From Ascidia mentula (Eukaryota > Chordata > Ascidiacea > Phlebobranchia > Ascidiidae): a DNA stretch of 64,000 nucleotides. Below the pieces are notes generated by a model that was not told where the DNA came from, did not search any database, and saw nothing but the letters and a program-made list of their open reading frames with translations. Where the stretch lies: the NCBI GenBank assembly GCA_947561715.1, contig OX387200.1, forward strand, positions 9,860,501 through 9,924,500, read 5' to 3'. The translations under genes were made by a program, and so were the position numbers. This document shows, in pieces, positions 39,590 to 51,932 of this stretch (its first letter is position 1; each line of letters starts with the position of its first letter).

Positions 39590-39910
39590 TGTACTCCGCG
39601 TTACAAGGTCACTGAAACACATCAGGATCGACAGAACTATAGACATTTCGGGTTTTGCTGTCAAATGATCTGGTTGGTCTTTCTTGACAAACACAGTCAC
39701 AAATTTGGATATGGCTGCCGTTGCTGCCATCAACATTTTTGGGGAGTGGTTGGGATTTGTAATATAGGCGGTTACACCATCCAGTAATATTGGTGCCAGA
39801 TTCCAAAGCCACGATGGTTTGTTATTTTTATTGCGGGTCTGAATTTCGTCAAATTTTTCTTGCGCGTATAGAAAGAAACTTTGGTGTGTTTAGTTGGCTA
39901 CTTCTTGAAT
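39590..39910 (-). pseudogene. Decayed copy of GTPase last exon (type A)
   Basis: Minus strand matches 41429-41740: the aqEKFDEIQTRN region, PSWLWNLAP, then AATAAISKFVTVFVKKDQPD. The 5' part with the CDGKYVE start and the acceptor is missing, and the tail is altered. Not expected to be functional. Confidence 0.75.
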
Positions 39911-40502
39911 TTGGTAGCGTAACATTAATTGAACTCCCGTGCTTATGTATCTTGTCACTTCTTGAGAAAGTCCGATTTTTAAAAATTTCAACCGCAGGTG
40001 GTTTCATAGCACTGCAATTACAATAATATCACCTACCCACATTTTAATGTGTTGCAACATTATTCAAGTGGGATGAATGTTGTTGTGAAGCGCGGGATGC
40101 CAAGAAACCAGACAAGAATAATTAATATTATATTAAGCTATGCTGCATTTGTTTAGCAAACTCATGTTGGAAAGTTGTCGAACTCCGAACGACAGAACCT
40201 GGTTTTAGGAGAAAAGCAATTTAGTTATATTTCTAAATATACACAAGGAAGCATTCGAAAAATCAACACGACAATACACTATAATTTACATGATCTAACG
40301 CACAACCAAACAAAATTGCTAATGTAAGTATTAGGTAACTATATACATTAAAAATACAACTTTGTGTGTTTGCAGCGGAATTTATATGTTTTGAACAAGT
40401 TGTTATGTCATTAATACCAAATGTCCGAAAAGCACATGGAATGTAAAATACTTTTTGTTTGCATCGTTGCCACATGCGACTCACAGATATACGATATTTT
40501 GT
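39911..40502. other. Spacer within the exon-cassette array
   Basis: AT-rich, no gene or known repeat recognised. Confidence 0.4.
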
Positions 40503-40844
40503 TCACTTTTTGGAACCATGTATAAGGCCAGAAATGGCCCCGAGCCCTGTTCCAATAAGCTGAAACCCGGGAGGAGAACATAAAAATCCCTTGGCTGCTC
40601 CAGTAACTGCGTTCCATACGGTTCCACCAAAGCGCACAAGGGCAGTGGGTTCGTTTTTGGCGTTTCTTTCCTTGATAACTTGGTACAGATCATCCAACTC
40701 GTTCATGCATTGGGTTTGGATATCATGCCACAACCTCAAAGTGTTGCGTTCTTTATCTTGTGAAAATTCTGCAGCAATTTTGATTTTCCACTCAGCGTGT
40801 TGAGTGTCGAGATCTTCCGGTTCAACGTAATTTCCGTCGCACCG
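40503..40844 (-). CDS. Alternative last exon (type B) of the UBA-GTPase gene
   Basis: Acceptor (cattggcag) then RCDGNYVEPEDLDTQHAEW, a helical part (QCMNELDDLYQVIKERNAK) and a hydrophobic end (VWNAVTGAAKGFLCSPPGF, LIGTGLGAISGLIHGSKK, stop). It is phase 0, as is the last exon at 41429-41824, and both begin with xCDGxYVE. Either can follow the 72-nt exon at 42010-42081, so it may encode a different C-terminal membrane-associating segment (984 aa in total). It could instead belong to a truncated second gene. Confidence 0.65.
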   Translation of the reverse strand, partial: RCDGNYVEPEDLDTQHAEWKIKIAAEFSQDKERNTLRLWHDIQTQCMNELDDLYQVIKERNAKNEPTALVRFGGTVWNAVTGAAKGFLCSPPGFQLIGTGLGAISGLIHGSKK

Positions 40845-41032
40845 CTGCCAATGTGGGTAAAAATTCGACTTTTCACCAAAGTACAAAACTTTTATAATAT
40901 GGACAGTCGCAAATATTATCACAGTAAACGTTCTAATACATGGGACAAAATACGCAAAAAGTTACTAAAGACTACCTACAAAAACATTACGGTTACCTGC
41001 ACTTAAAACAAGAAGGCCGTTATTGTTTATAC

Positions 41033-41312
41033 CAGAGGTCGGCAACTTATGGTTTTGAAGCCACACGTACCTCTTTCACCCTCTGCTCCATAGAGACGAC
41101 AAGCACATAAAGAAAACAGCGATGTAAATAAATGCAAAACATGACAAAGTTATAGTGATCTCGGCTGTTCCTGTAGGCTTTATTAGATCATTGTTGTGCT
41201 GATTATGTTATGTGTGCGATGAAGGGTCAAATAATCCGTACCAACATAGGTTTTAGCTTGGTGCAAAAAGAGTGCAACTGGGTTTTTGCATGCCAAAGGT
41301 TGCCGACCTCAG
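41033..41312. mobile_element. hAT-like MITE, copy 2
   Basis: Inverted ends cagaggtcggcaacttatgg and ggttgccgacctcag, about 280 bp, noncoding. The CAGRGGTCGGCAAC-type terminus is common in hAT MITEs (family knowledge). Lies between the type A and type B last exons. Confidence 0.65.
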
Positions 41313-41428
41313 GCCCGGATCATATTTTACACAAAAACTATCCAATAACACGCAACACACTGTATGTGAAGTGAAAGTTTTTGTGGAGCTTTAAATTTTG
41401 GGTTATAATCGTACTCTGCGCTACAAGG

Positions 41429-44400
41429 TCACTGAAACTCTTCAGGATCGACAGAACTAGACATTTCGGATTTTGCTGTCAAATGCTCTGGTTGGTCTTT
41501 CTTGCCAAACATAGTCACAAATTTGGATATGGTTGCCGTTGCTGCAATCAACAATTTTTTGGGGTGGTTTTGATTGGTAATATAGGCGGTTACACCATCC
41601 AGTAATACTGGTGCCAGATTCCAAAGCCACGATGGTTTGTTATTTTCATTGCGGGTCTGAATTTCGTCAAATTTTTCTTGCGCATATACCAAGAAACTTA
41701 GGTATGTTTGGTTGGCTACTTCTTGAATTTGAATCTGATTTTCGACGTTCCTTCTAATTTCTCCACAGAATGTTTCGTGACCTTTCCTTAATTCATTTGT
41801 TTCAACGTACTTTCCGTCACACAACTAAACGAAACGACAGTTTTGTTTCACTTTACGATGGCGTTAAACAATACTTTAAGTAAATCAATAACTGTATCAA
41901 CGGTAACATAATAATGAGAAGGCATACTTTAAATAGAACTTTCTTCGCAGTGTGCGCGAAATGTTTAAAAAGTTGGTCATTATCAAACAGGAAAGCTTTT
42001 ATAACCCACCTCATTCATGTACTTCAAATATTCTTCCTTTAGTTTCTGCAAAAGTCCCTCTGCCACATCCTCCACTTCTTTCTACATATAAATATTAAAT
42101 TCCGCATGTAAAATTTAAGTTGTATCTGGGTCTTGGTAAAACTCTAATGTGGCAAAATCCATTAAATTACCAAAATAAATGGACGTTATTGTGTTGTTAC
42201 GTTTATTAAAGCAGCTTTGTCCAAAAATTTATTTTGTTTTAATAATTAATGTTAGGAAGCTGTAGACTTTGTCGTGCGATTTTTCACACGAGGCATGGGT
42301 GAAGGCAATAAGATAATAACAGGTTTTGTTTGTGCTGGACTTACTTTGTTGCTTGTGTTTCTTTTGCGAACCCTTGTATAACAGTCATCAATTTCATTTT
42401 CCAATTGTTCTTTAAGCGAGGTATATTCGTCCTCAGGCTCGTTAATTTCATTTGGACTGCAGTAATATTCTTCTGCTATCTCCTTCGCATCCTCCTGTAG
42501 TACTTCCAAACGGCTTTCATCCACGTATTTGTTTCTTACCTGAAAATGATTGAGTGTTAGTTTGAGTTAAAAGCTGTTTCTCGCACGATTTTACTTCTTT
42601 AATGTTTTCTCGGTATTTTGCAAATGCCTCCTGTTTCCTTTGTTTAAGTTGATTTATGGCAAATTTCTGTGAAAAGACAAAATAAAAAATTTAAAGGTAA
42701 AATTTGATTCAAATAAATACCTTTAGGAGTTTATTTTCTCTTTTAATTGCATCAAATTCGTTGTTGATGATGTCATCCATCTGACCTCTGTCATTGTGAC
42801 CATTGTCAGCATCACTAATACCCTTAGCTTCTAAAAATGCTTTTTCGGCTTGTCTCCTGCATTCCAAGTGAACCTGCTCGAGCGTTTCCTCATTCACGTA
42901 CACTTCGCCACATACCTGTACACAGTAAAGTTTGGAATTCCCTTTACTTTAACTTAAAGATTCGCCAAACTCTGCTTACTTGTTTCATTGCTGACACGTA
43001 AGTGTCTTTCGCATCCTGTTTGGCCTTTGTGATGTTTTCGTTTAACTCGTTGGTTTTTAGGAACGACTTTTGTGCCTCAGTAATTTGTGCGGCGAGATTT
43101 TTTTCCTCATTTGCCTTTTCAGTGGTGTTGCAACCAACATTTGATCTCCTAAACAGTTGCATAGCTGCGTCCCGGGCGTCACGGTGAGCTTCATCAAACG
43201 CTCTGCTGTTTATAAATTTGTTGCTGCATTTCTGGAACGAAAAACACCCTTCTGAGAATTTTTTTTAATATCCCGGGTAAACGCTGCTCTGAAAAACTAT
43301 CATAAACGTGAATACAGACATCAAATTATTTAATTAATTCAATTAGATTGTGATGCATACCTTTTCCATAGTGCTGTTGTATTTGTGCAAAGCAGCATTA
43401 GATTCAAACTCGATTTGTCTCTTCAGTTGATCCTATCATAAAATTAGACGTTACGAAATAAACCAGAATACGAGCATTTTGCGATTTGAGCGTAAGAAGA
43501 AGTATCAATCATCAGGTCGTTTTTCGATATTGAAAAAAGTGTTGTTATGCGTAATGATTACCAATTTTCTAGTATTGTTTCCTTTAAATGTCTCAAATGC
43601 TTGTTGTAAATCACTTTCCAGCTTTGTTATTTTCTTCTGGACGATGTCAGGAGGATATTTCGAAGTTTGATTTTTGAAATCACTCATAGTTTGTTCAAGA
43701 CACAAGGATTGAATTTCGTTTAAGGAATTTTCATCCGTGTAGCCCTCACCGCAGCACTGTAATTTTTTTAAATATATTGTAGACCATTACAACTTCTCCG
43801 TTTAATTGGTAATGTAGTCATAATATGAATTTAATAAATTTCTTGGGCGTCATTTCAAGTCAACAATTTTTTGTTTTTGAGTTAATTTATCGCAACCTGT
43901 AACACAAAAAATCACCATACATCTTTGAGAGCCTTTGTGTAGTTTTTTTCTGCTTTCTTAGCTTCGTTTTTTATCATTACTTTCAGTTGTTCCTAAAAGA
44001 GGAAGGTGTTGTAATTAGTTGTTTATTGTGTTAAGGTCAGATTACGAGTGCTTGATGTAAACTCATATAAAAACAGCCTCCTATCACTGTTACATGGTAT
44101 ATTAAAAGTTGTTTAAATATCTTTTGTGATATACAACCTGTCCTGACGTTCTGTGATCGTATCTACACCAATTATGTTTCAATTTGTGTAAATGGGATCA
44201 GTTGTTATTTGCATTCGTATCAAACAACATCAAATCTTCTCTCAGTAATAATAATTGCAAGAGCAAGTAACCTACCAGTTTGACTGCGTTTGTAGCTTTA
44301 ACGCGGTCAAATTCTTGATCAATAGCATTTGTCAAGTTTGTCAAATATTTTTCAACAAGTTCGTCATCACCAAATTTTTGCTGTTTATTAAATTTTTCAA

Positions 44401-46880
44401 TTGCTTTAAGATTGCATTGATTGTGATTTGTTCGTAGTTCGCAATCCGTTTTAAATCCTTCTGCACATTTCTGCAATTTAGTATTTCCTTTAAAATGTGA
44501 AACACATGATCTAGACCAACAACGCTTGGGATTTAATTATTTTCACCCTTTATTACTAGACTATACCATTGTATCATACATACATAGGACCTGATCAGAA
44601 TAACCAGCCCACATTTTACTATTTTGGTGTGATTGCCTATTGGCAATTTACACATTAGACTACGCATTGTTGGTTCTTGGTTTAGGATCCATATGGTCTA
44701 ATATATATTTTACTTCTAACTGTAAATATTCGTTGTTTGCATTAGGAACGTACCTCGTTAATTTCTCTAGTGTACAAATCACGGCATTGTTGGACCAACG
44801 TCATTAAATCAGCTCTGGCGGTTGCCTACAGAGAATTGCTTGCTGTGGTTAATCTCATGACAATCATATCATATGTACTACACCATAGTACTCGGTTGAG
44901 AACCACTGCTTTAGACCATATACTACGTACTTTTTAACAACTATAACTGTTTCACCTGCAATACAGTGGTAACTTCCGGCATTTTTCCACTTTGAAAAAC
45001 TTGAAAATAAGCCAAAGTAATGTTAACCAAATCTCTTCCAGTCACTTCCTTATTGTTCACTTTTTTAATCACAATTCTTTCGCGAGAGAAAAGTGTTTGC
45101 ACCAAAGAATGGACCGTTTGAAGAAACTCATCGCTTACGTCTAAACATCAAATTATGAAAATATCAGAAATAGCTTTAAAAAGTTAAGCCTTTTGTTTGT
45201 TTGCATGAATCCCATGTCATTTGTCACGTTGCGTATATGTATCAGCTAAAGCAAACACAAAATTGTTGTTAAGGTGGCGCAAAGTCAGTTTAGTAACAAA
45301 ACAACCGATTCTAAGTTACCCATGTCTTAGGTAGTTCTGTCGTGTTGCTTACCGCCCAAACGTAATTGACATCCTTGATTTTTTTTTCTAACTGAGACTT
45401 TTTCTCCTGGATAAGGCATCAAACAACATGACAGGTTTTCGAAACATTTCTGAATGTGTTTTCGAACCGAACGAGTATCTTCGTGTTGCAGGTGAACTTC
45501 CATAGCCGTTTTTAAAACTTGCTCACCGCCTTGTAGCCCGTATGGAATGTCGGTGTCAGACCAGTCGCGAATCAGAAACATCAGATCCTTTTTTTTGAAA
45601 TATTTGCGTTTTAAAACATTTTTAAAAATATTTACTTTTAAAATCATGCAACAAACCTGAAATGGTTTTCCTATTGTGTGCTTTTTAGTTTGCTTGGCTG
45701 CCTTTCCATATTCAGTAAACAACTTGGACCAAAAACAAGTTATTGAGCGTTCTATACTAGCATTGATATTTGTATTTAATTTGTATCATATATGCCTACC
45801 TGGAGGTGCTGTAGGGTATCTTCCTGTATTTGACCGTGAACGTTGAAAATTTGCATTGAACTTATCAAAGTGCTTAGTCCAAAGATAACGGAGCAGTTTT
45901 TTACACTGCAGCCAGGGTCAAACGATCCTTGTGTGTCCATGAGAAATACTGCAACCTGCATTACAAAGCACATGCATAAAACAGGATATATGTAAATGTG
46001 TAGCATATCTCTTTCACCTCTCCATGGGGTGTATCAAAGAAAAACGGCTCATCCCAAATCCAGATTCCCTGAGTATGTCTTTCTGATCCACCTCGCCAAC
46101 CAAACCCCTTGTTCAATTCTTTTTGCTTCGATTTCAGCCAATTTTTAGACTATGAAATAAATAATGTTTTTTTTGATGTGGTAGTTTTTGTAATTTTGTT
46201 TTCATAAGATAAAAATGAGATAATAAGAAAATATTTTTAATGGAGATTTTTGTATTCAAAAAATTCTTTGTGTGCAATTAATCCACCTCTCCTTTTTTCT
46301 TTGCCCACAAAAAAAGAAGGAAGAGATTGAGCATGAATGATTTCCCCTTTCTAAATGCTCCCGCCAGGGAGTACAAAGCTACTCGTTTTCTGGCAACATT
46401 TTCATGTTTAAAAATCCGTTCAAGCTCCTGAACGTGGATACGATATCCACCATTTGGGTTTGGTAGAACAATTTGTGCGGCTTTATGGTCGCTTTCCGAC
46501 AGGGAATCGTTGTCATCTGGCAAAAAATATCCTGCACAGATTATGTGAAAATAATGTGATCACATCTAAAGTAAAATGCGTTTTCAACCATTTTCAGCAA
46601 TTTTATTTACCACTGCTGTTTCCCCGGTCGTAATCTTCAGTTGGGTCAGATGTCAGTATGTCAACAATTAGTTCAAAGCTGTCTTCATTCACTGTAGCAC
46701 CTTAATAAGAGAAATGTTTTTATAATCAAATAACGTTGCCTCACAATACTTAATTTCAACTTATTTACCAACGCTCAAAGCAGCTTCTTTTATACGATGT
46801 AGAGAAAATCCCATGGCCTGAAGTTTTTTAATCGTTTCTTTTTCTTCATTCTCTAAGTCAGTGTAATGCCGACCAGACAT
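41429..46880 (-). CDS. UBA-atlastin/GBP-type GTPase with repeated helical modules, 19 exons, about 1002 aa
   Basis: Exons (minus): 46880-46769, 46700-46611, 46531-46287, 46149-46018, 45955-45800, 45722-45657, 45587-45353, 45140-44956, 44825-44754, 44470-44276, 43992-43921, 43756-43562, 43432-43361, 43231-42980, 42915-42721, 42666-42595, 42539-42345, 42081-42010, 41824-41429. Residues 1-60 are a UBA domain (LQAMGFSLHRIKEAALSVG). The GTPase has G1 GAFRKGKS (125), G2 Thr175 (GGSERHTQG), G3 DTQG (200) and G4 RDW (274), as in atlastins. After a linker, five modules of about 89 aa follow, each one 72-nt exon plus one 195-nt exon (one pair fused into 252 nt). The last exon has hydrophobic segments (LLIAATATISKFV). 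Atlastins normally have one such three-helix unit. Atlastins fuse ER membranes and GBPs coat pathogens; which role applies here is unknown. Confidence 0.88.
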
Positions 46881-47439
46881 TTTTAAATATATTGCCAAGC
46901 TCTAGCGCAAGAACACAAATAAAGTAACGTCATCAACTCTTTTGACTTTTCACAGTTGCCGGCTTGTAACCCTATAACCTGTATGTTGTTGGGAAACCAC
47001 AACGCGTCGAAGTAAACACGGGTACTCTTTGTTTATTTTAATTGTTTTGGAGTTCTCATTGGCTTTTAACCATTGTCACAGGGTCCGATTTCAAATTAAA
47101 CTATTCAAAAACCTCCATTTGCCAGTGGTGTCGGCGCATACAAACATTTTTGGCCGAAGTCCCTGAACAACAGCAGATCCACCTTCCAAAAGCGCTTCTA
47201 AATCAATCTGGCATTTGGTCGGACAACCACTAACTCATTTTGAATACATAGCATGTTAGTAACCAGCGCAACTACAAAGCAGATCAGTATAGGATAAAAT
47301 ATTGACAGGTTTTTGACTCCACATTACACCACATAACAATACACCACAAATCCGTGTCCCTGCCAATATATACCGATCGAAGGTTGAAAACATCTTTCAG
47401 CAAGTTAATTTTTTTAAAGGTGACGTAGCACCAAACATC
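46881..47439. promoter_or_regulatory. 5' flank of the UBA-GTPase gene
   Basis: AT-rich upstream region; no motif can be assigned and no gene is seen. Confidence 0.3.
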
Positions 47440-47850
47440 CTTCACGATTTAGTTCCTCACTCAACTGGAGCACAGACGGAACGAAAGGTGCAAACGGAGT
47501 TGGGCTTTCCTGTAGAACGACATTTGGCTCGACGACAGACCTTTATCATGACAATTCTTATAAATACGTGTTACCCGTTTGTATTTCACTCGGCCACCCA
47601 ACTAGACTTTGAAAGCCAACTAGAACTAGCAATGCAGTTACTCGCTCAATCAGTCTGGCATTTCTCGTCATCGCGCTGTTGCGCACCCACCACAATTCTG
47701 TCTCAATCCGCTCTCGCGCTTGGGACAATTTAATGTTACGCCGCCTGATAATTGCAACGTTTTTTTATTAAGTAATATATGTCTGCTCATAGAGTCTATT
47801 TAGTAGCCTGCAGCAACAACACGCAAAGCAAACTTTGTTTTAGTTATATA
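47440..47850 (+). repeat. Diverged solo LTR related to the 33.5-kb element
   Basis: Shares order and phrases with the LTR at 33511-33978: gctttcctg, the catcgcgctgt phrase, gccgcctgataattgcaacg versus gccacctggtaattgcaatc, the aagtaatat/aataaacaag-gtctgc zone and cagcaacaacacgcaa. Internal element sequence is absent. Confidence 0.6.
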
Positions 47851-47873
47851 TAGTACCTTGGCGAAAACGAATT

Positions 47874-48070
47874 GAACGCTGCAATAAAAACCGTGGTTGA
47901 GCTGTGTTGTTAGTTTTCCGGAAATAAGTCTGTTGCCAGACCACAGTGACGGTATATTGAGTGCCTTTTTGCTGTGATCATAATTGATCACCGTGGCTGT
48001 GGGCTGGCAACAGACTTATTTCCAGAAAACTAGCAGCACAGCACACCCAAGGTTTCTATTGTAGCGTTTA
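47874..48070. mobile_element. Fold-back hairpin element (MITE-like)
   Basis: Long inverted repeat: left arm from gaacgctgcaataaaaacc through aaataagtctgttgccag (47940), right arm ctggcaacagacttattt (48004) through ggtttctattgtagcgttt. Pairing continues inward (ccacag...acggt with accgtggctgtgg) to a centre that is itself palindromic (gtgatcataattgatcac). The whole 197 bp could form one stem. No coding. Confidence 0.8.
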
Positions 48071-48356
48071 ATAAGTTGAAAAAAAATGATGACTCAGTAG
48101 ACACACAACATGGCATCGACCTTGACAACGTTTCTGAAAGCTGACCAAATTAAAACTAAAAAACTTCCTTGTCATTGAATATGCTTCGTTGATATTTGCG
48201 ACTGAAAGCCTAATTAATTTTTAAATTCCTGAAATATATTCAAAAAATGAGCATGCTATAAAATACTAACCTTAAAAGTGATGCGTCAAAGTTGGAAATT
48301 CCGCAGCAACGGCAACCGCCAAGTGACGCGGTTGAAGGGTCTGAAATTTAACAAAT

Positions 48357-51300
48357 ATGTCCAGCATGGAAATGCAGAAATGGAAAAGGAGCGCTGAAAA
48401 AGCAGAACGCATTAAATATCTAAAAGAATGGAACCAACTGAAGTTTCAGTAAGCAAAATTTTAAACAGTCTAACTTTATGGCTTAGCCTATTCTGAACCA
48501 TTACTAAAATACTATAGCAGTGAATTCTACATGTGGTAGCCTATGTGATGTGGTCTATTTGTGTAAAACTATTAATGTTCTGTACTATGTATTGCTTTAT
48601 GGACATGGATATTTTTACAGATCAAAAACCATCAATCGAGAACTTTCTACCCAAATCCGTTTGAAAAATGGAGAAAGTAAAAGAATGTTTGCTGAACTGG
48701 AAAAAATTGAAAATAATGTCAATGAAGAACTACAAGCAGAAAGTAAATTGAAACGAAAACTTGTTTTCCTATTTGTAACATATTTATTACTTTAAATGTA
48801 AAGCTTATTTTTTGATCTTGAACGTTTAAAATTTCTATTACAGGAAGTTATTCTGTGTTTTAGCATGTTGGGGTTATTTTACAAAAACACCATTAATCAA
48901 AATTTAGTGTATTTTTATTGAGGACATTGTTTCAATAGATTTGATAAATAAAAATACTCTTAGTTATGTTGTGTTGATAAAAATCTAACATTGTGATCTA
49001 GCTCGAAAAAGTAGTGATATTATTATTATTATTACTTAATCAAGTATTCACCGGATAAAATTTGGAAAAACCTTTATGTAGGATTAAAAATTGACCAACA
49101 TTTGTACAGCATGAAGGATAAAGTTAACAAATTTCAAAATCAACTGAAAGATGCAGATCCTAATCCTGAATGTAAGATTGTGTTTGAAAAAAATATAAGT
49201 AAAGATAAAACAGAGATGTTTAACAATTAGATGTAAAAAAGTTGAAGACCATCATGGAAGATATTGAATCCACCATCAGCAGCTTTAAAGAAGATCAGCG
49301 AAAAATGTAAAAACAATGTCTTAACCACAATTTTTAAAGCAGAATCGTGACATAAATTATATGAACAGGTTTGAGGAATTGCTGACAGATGAAACAGGAC
49401 TTGATAGGGACATAGAAATAATACAAAATCGTTTGGAAACAATGGCAACTGCTAATGAATCGCTTTCGACTGCTTTCAAACCTCACCCATACAAAGCAAA
49501 TACTTCCTCAAGTCTTCCACAAGAAGTTAAAACTTTTGAGGTAGGACCAGATGTGAATTAAATTTTTTGATGTCACAGTAAACAGGAATAAACTGACTGA
49601 CTTCAGTGAATACAGTATATACATTGTAGTATTGTTTGTTCATAACTCACAGTTACAAGTAACTGTGTTTGAAACATGTGCATTAGTGCCGTGCTAATGA
49701 GCAGATTTTTAGCTTTGGCTTTTAGCTAGTGTGTTTTAAGTATAATGCAACTAAGTTACAAGTAATGTAGCAGCATTTTTATTATTCAACATCACCAATA
49801 ACACTTTTTTTATCTTAAGGGGACACCATTAGTAAGAGCATGAAGTTTTGTTATTAAAGTTTTATTTATAGATGAAAAGATTAATATAAACAACACTGGA
49901 TCTGTGTTTGAACCAAGCTTCCCTGGCATGTTATTGATTGATAACTGTATCAGGAGTTTCTGTGTAAGGATAAAACCAAATATGTTTAATTTATATCATT
50001 TATTTACTTTTGCAGAAATACTTGGCTCAATTTGGACCCCAAGGTGGTTGGGATGATTATGATCACAGTACATTTGTAAAATTAAGAAACAAGTTTAAGG
50101 TAGTGTCAAGTCATTCAATTTTACAAGAATATATATGTAGTGTAATTATAACAATTCTAATCCAAAGGCAAAAGACTCGTTTATTAAAGCTGCAGTGGAA
50201 GGAATACCTGGTAGACCAAAGGAATATATTTTGGAACATGAAAAGTGGTACAAGAAGTTTCTGGAACTGCAAGCTGACAAGAAGACTGCAATTGCCGAAT
50301 GGAAGTTAAAGAAGGAAGTAAGGATATAACTCCAGCTGTATGCACTGCTGGGTGAATTTGTAGTGAATTAATTCATTTTTTATTTTTAGCAGGAAGCCAG
50401 AGATTGTGCAAGCGTGGAAACAAATAAGGAAGAAACAAGACAACAGGAAGCTTTGAAAAGGGAAAAAGATAAACTGGAGCAAGCAGAAAGGGAGAAAAGA
50501 AAACAAGAACTCAACGAATGGAAGGCAAGACATGTTTCCATGCATTCAAAATTGATATGTAAGGTTGGTTTGGTAAGAAATATGTCTTTATTAGGCTGCA
50601 AAGGCTCAGAAAGCATTGGAGGAAGCTGAAAAAAAGAAAAATGAAGAAATAAGAAAGCAAAGATTAAAAGAAAAAGAGCAACTGACAATGGTTGGTTGGA
50701 AATGTGTTAGAATCTTTGATTTGCATTCAAGGATGGTGGATATGGAATTAATGTAAAATAATTTAAGAATACTTAATGTTGGCCATTAATATATAGAAAC
50801 AAGTTCGTGATGAAGCTCGTGCACGTCTGAAAGACAAAAAAGAAGAGCGCGAACGCGAAAGATGGAGAATTGAAGCGGAACAGGAAGAAGTTCGTTCTGT
50901 CAGAAATGAACAAGCTCTCCGTGAAATAGGAAGATTTCAGCTACGGGTCAGTATTTACCAGTTTATGCACAACAGCTGAGTATGTCTGCCCTGGGAGTTA
51001 TTTTTATTAGCATAGATGTTTATATTTAGTTGTGTATCATCTATAGCTTAACAATATTTCTCATCTTAAATAGTGGTTAATGATGTTTTTTGAATTGGTG
51101 TCTTGCAAGTTTCTCTTTTTTTTGATAGTACTACATTTATGTTGCAACATTCAATATTTTCATTCCGAAATCGACCTTTTCTAGCGCAACTTCTTGTGCG
51201 TGACACAGGTGGAAACTTCACGTTTGCAAAACTGTAAATGCGTTTGACACAAGGTTATTTTATATTGTAATTCTACATTTATGTTGGTTATAGGATCATC

Positions 51301-51932
51301 AAATGTTGGAATCGAAAAAGCAAGAGAAAGTGAGAAAGGAAGAACTCGAGAAAATGAAGGAAGTGAGACTGGAAAAAGTCAAGAAAGAGGTAAAAAACTA
51401 TTTAGTATATCTCGATAAAAACAAGCCTGATGGAAAAGATGTGTGAAATTTTATAACTTTGGTTCGTCTTGCCTGCTACAGATATCTCTTATGGGACATC
51501 TCTGGTAGAATTCCAGTACCATGCTTATGTTCACAACTGTAAAAGTTTATTTAGCGTACTCATCGTACATATTAACACCAGGTTAAGGTGAATGTGGAAG
51601 CAGACCGCAACCGCCTGTACCGACCGACCGATGCTTGGATTCACCGTAAAAGGCAAAGAGAAAGCGACAACACGCATCAAGGCCCTGTGTTAAACATGCC
51701 ACACAGGTGAGGCGCGTTGAATTAAAGCTTCTGACAGGCGGTGTTTTGCTTTGTTTTGCATTCGAGAGTGTCCGTTTTTGAGTCAGCTCCTTACTTGTTA
51801 TCAGTGACCAAAAAAAAAATTTTGCAGCACGTGTGAAATGCAAATAAATATAGGTTATTGGGGAAAATTTGTTCATTGAACATTTGTATTTGTGATTACA
51901 GAGCTGTACCTGGCTGGAGGCAAGGCTTGTGA
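48357..51932 (+). CDS. CCDC112: CCDC112, coiled-coil centriolar-satellite protein, 13 exons, about 471 aa
   Basis: Exons 48357-48448, 48621-48742, 49082-49171, 49231-49306, 49369-49540, 50016-50099, 50168-50317, 50393-50524, 50595-50690, 50797-50946, 51294-51389, 51582-51706, 51902-51932. Phase is continuous. Diagnostic blocks shared with vertebrate CCDC112: LPQEVKTFEKYL, GGWDDYDHSTFVKLRNKF, EHEKWYKKFLELQADKKTAI, EIGRFQLRDHQMLE, RLYRPTDAWIHR and the end PHRAVPGWRQGL. Long charged coiled coils fill the rest. Exon 8 ends either at a GC donor (50524, gcaaga) or at a GT donor (50563, adding 13 codons), both in phase. Its acceptor is a tandem AGCAG, so one extra Gln is optional. The human protein is a centriolar-satellite component (family knowledge). 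Confidence 0.9.
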
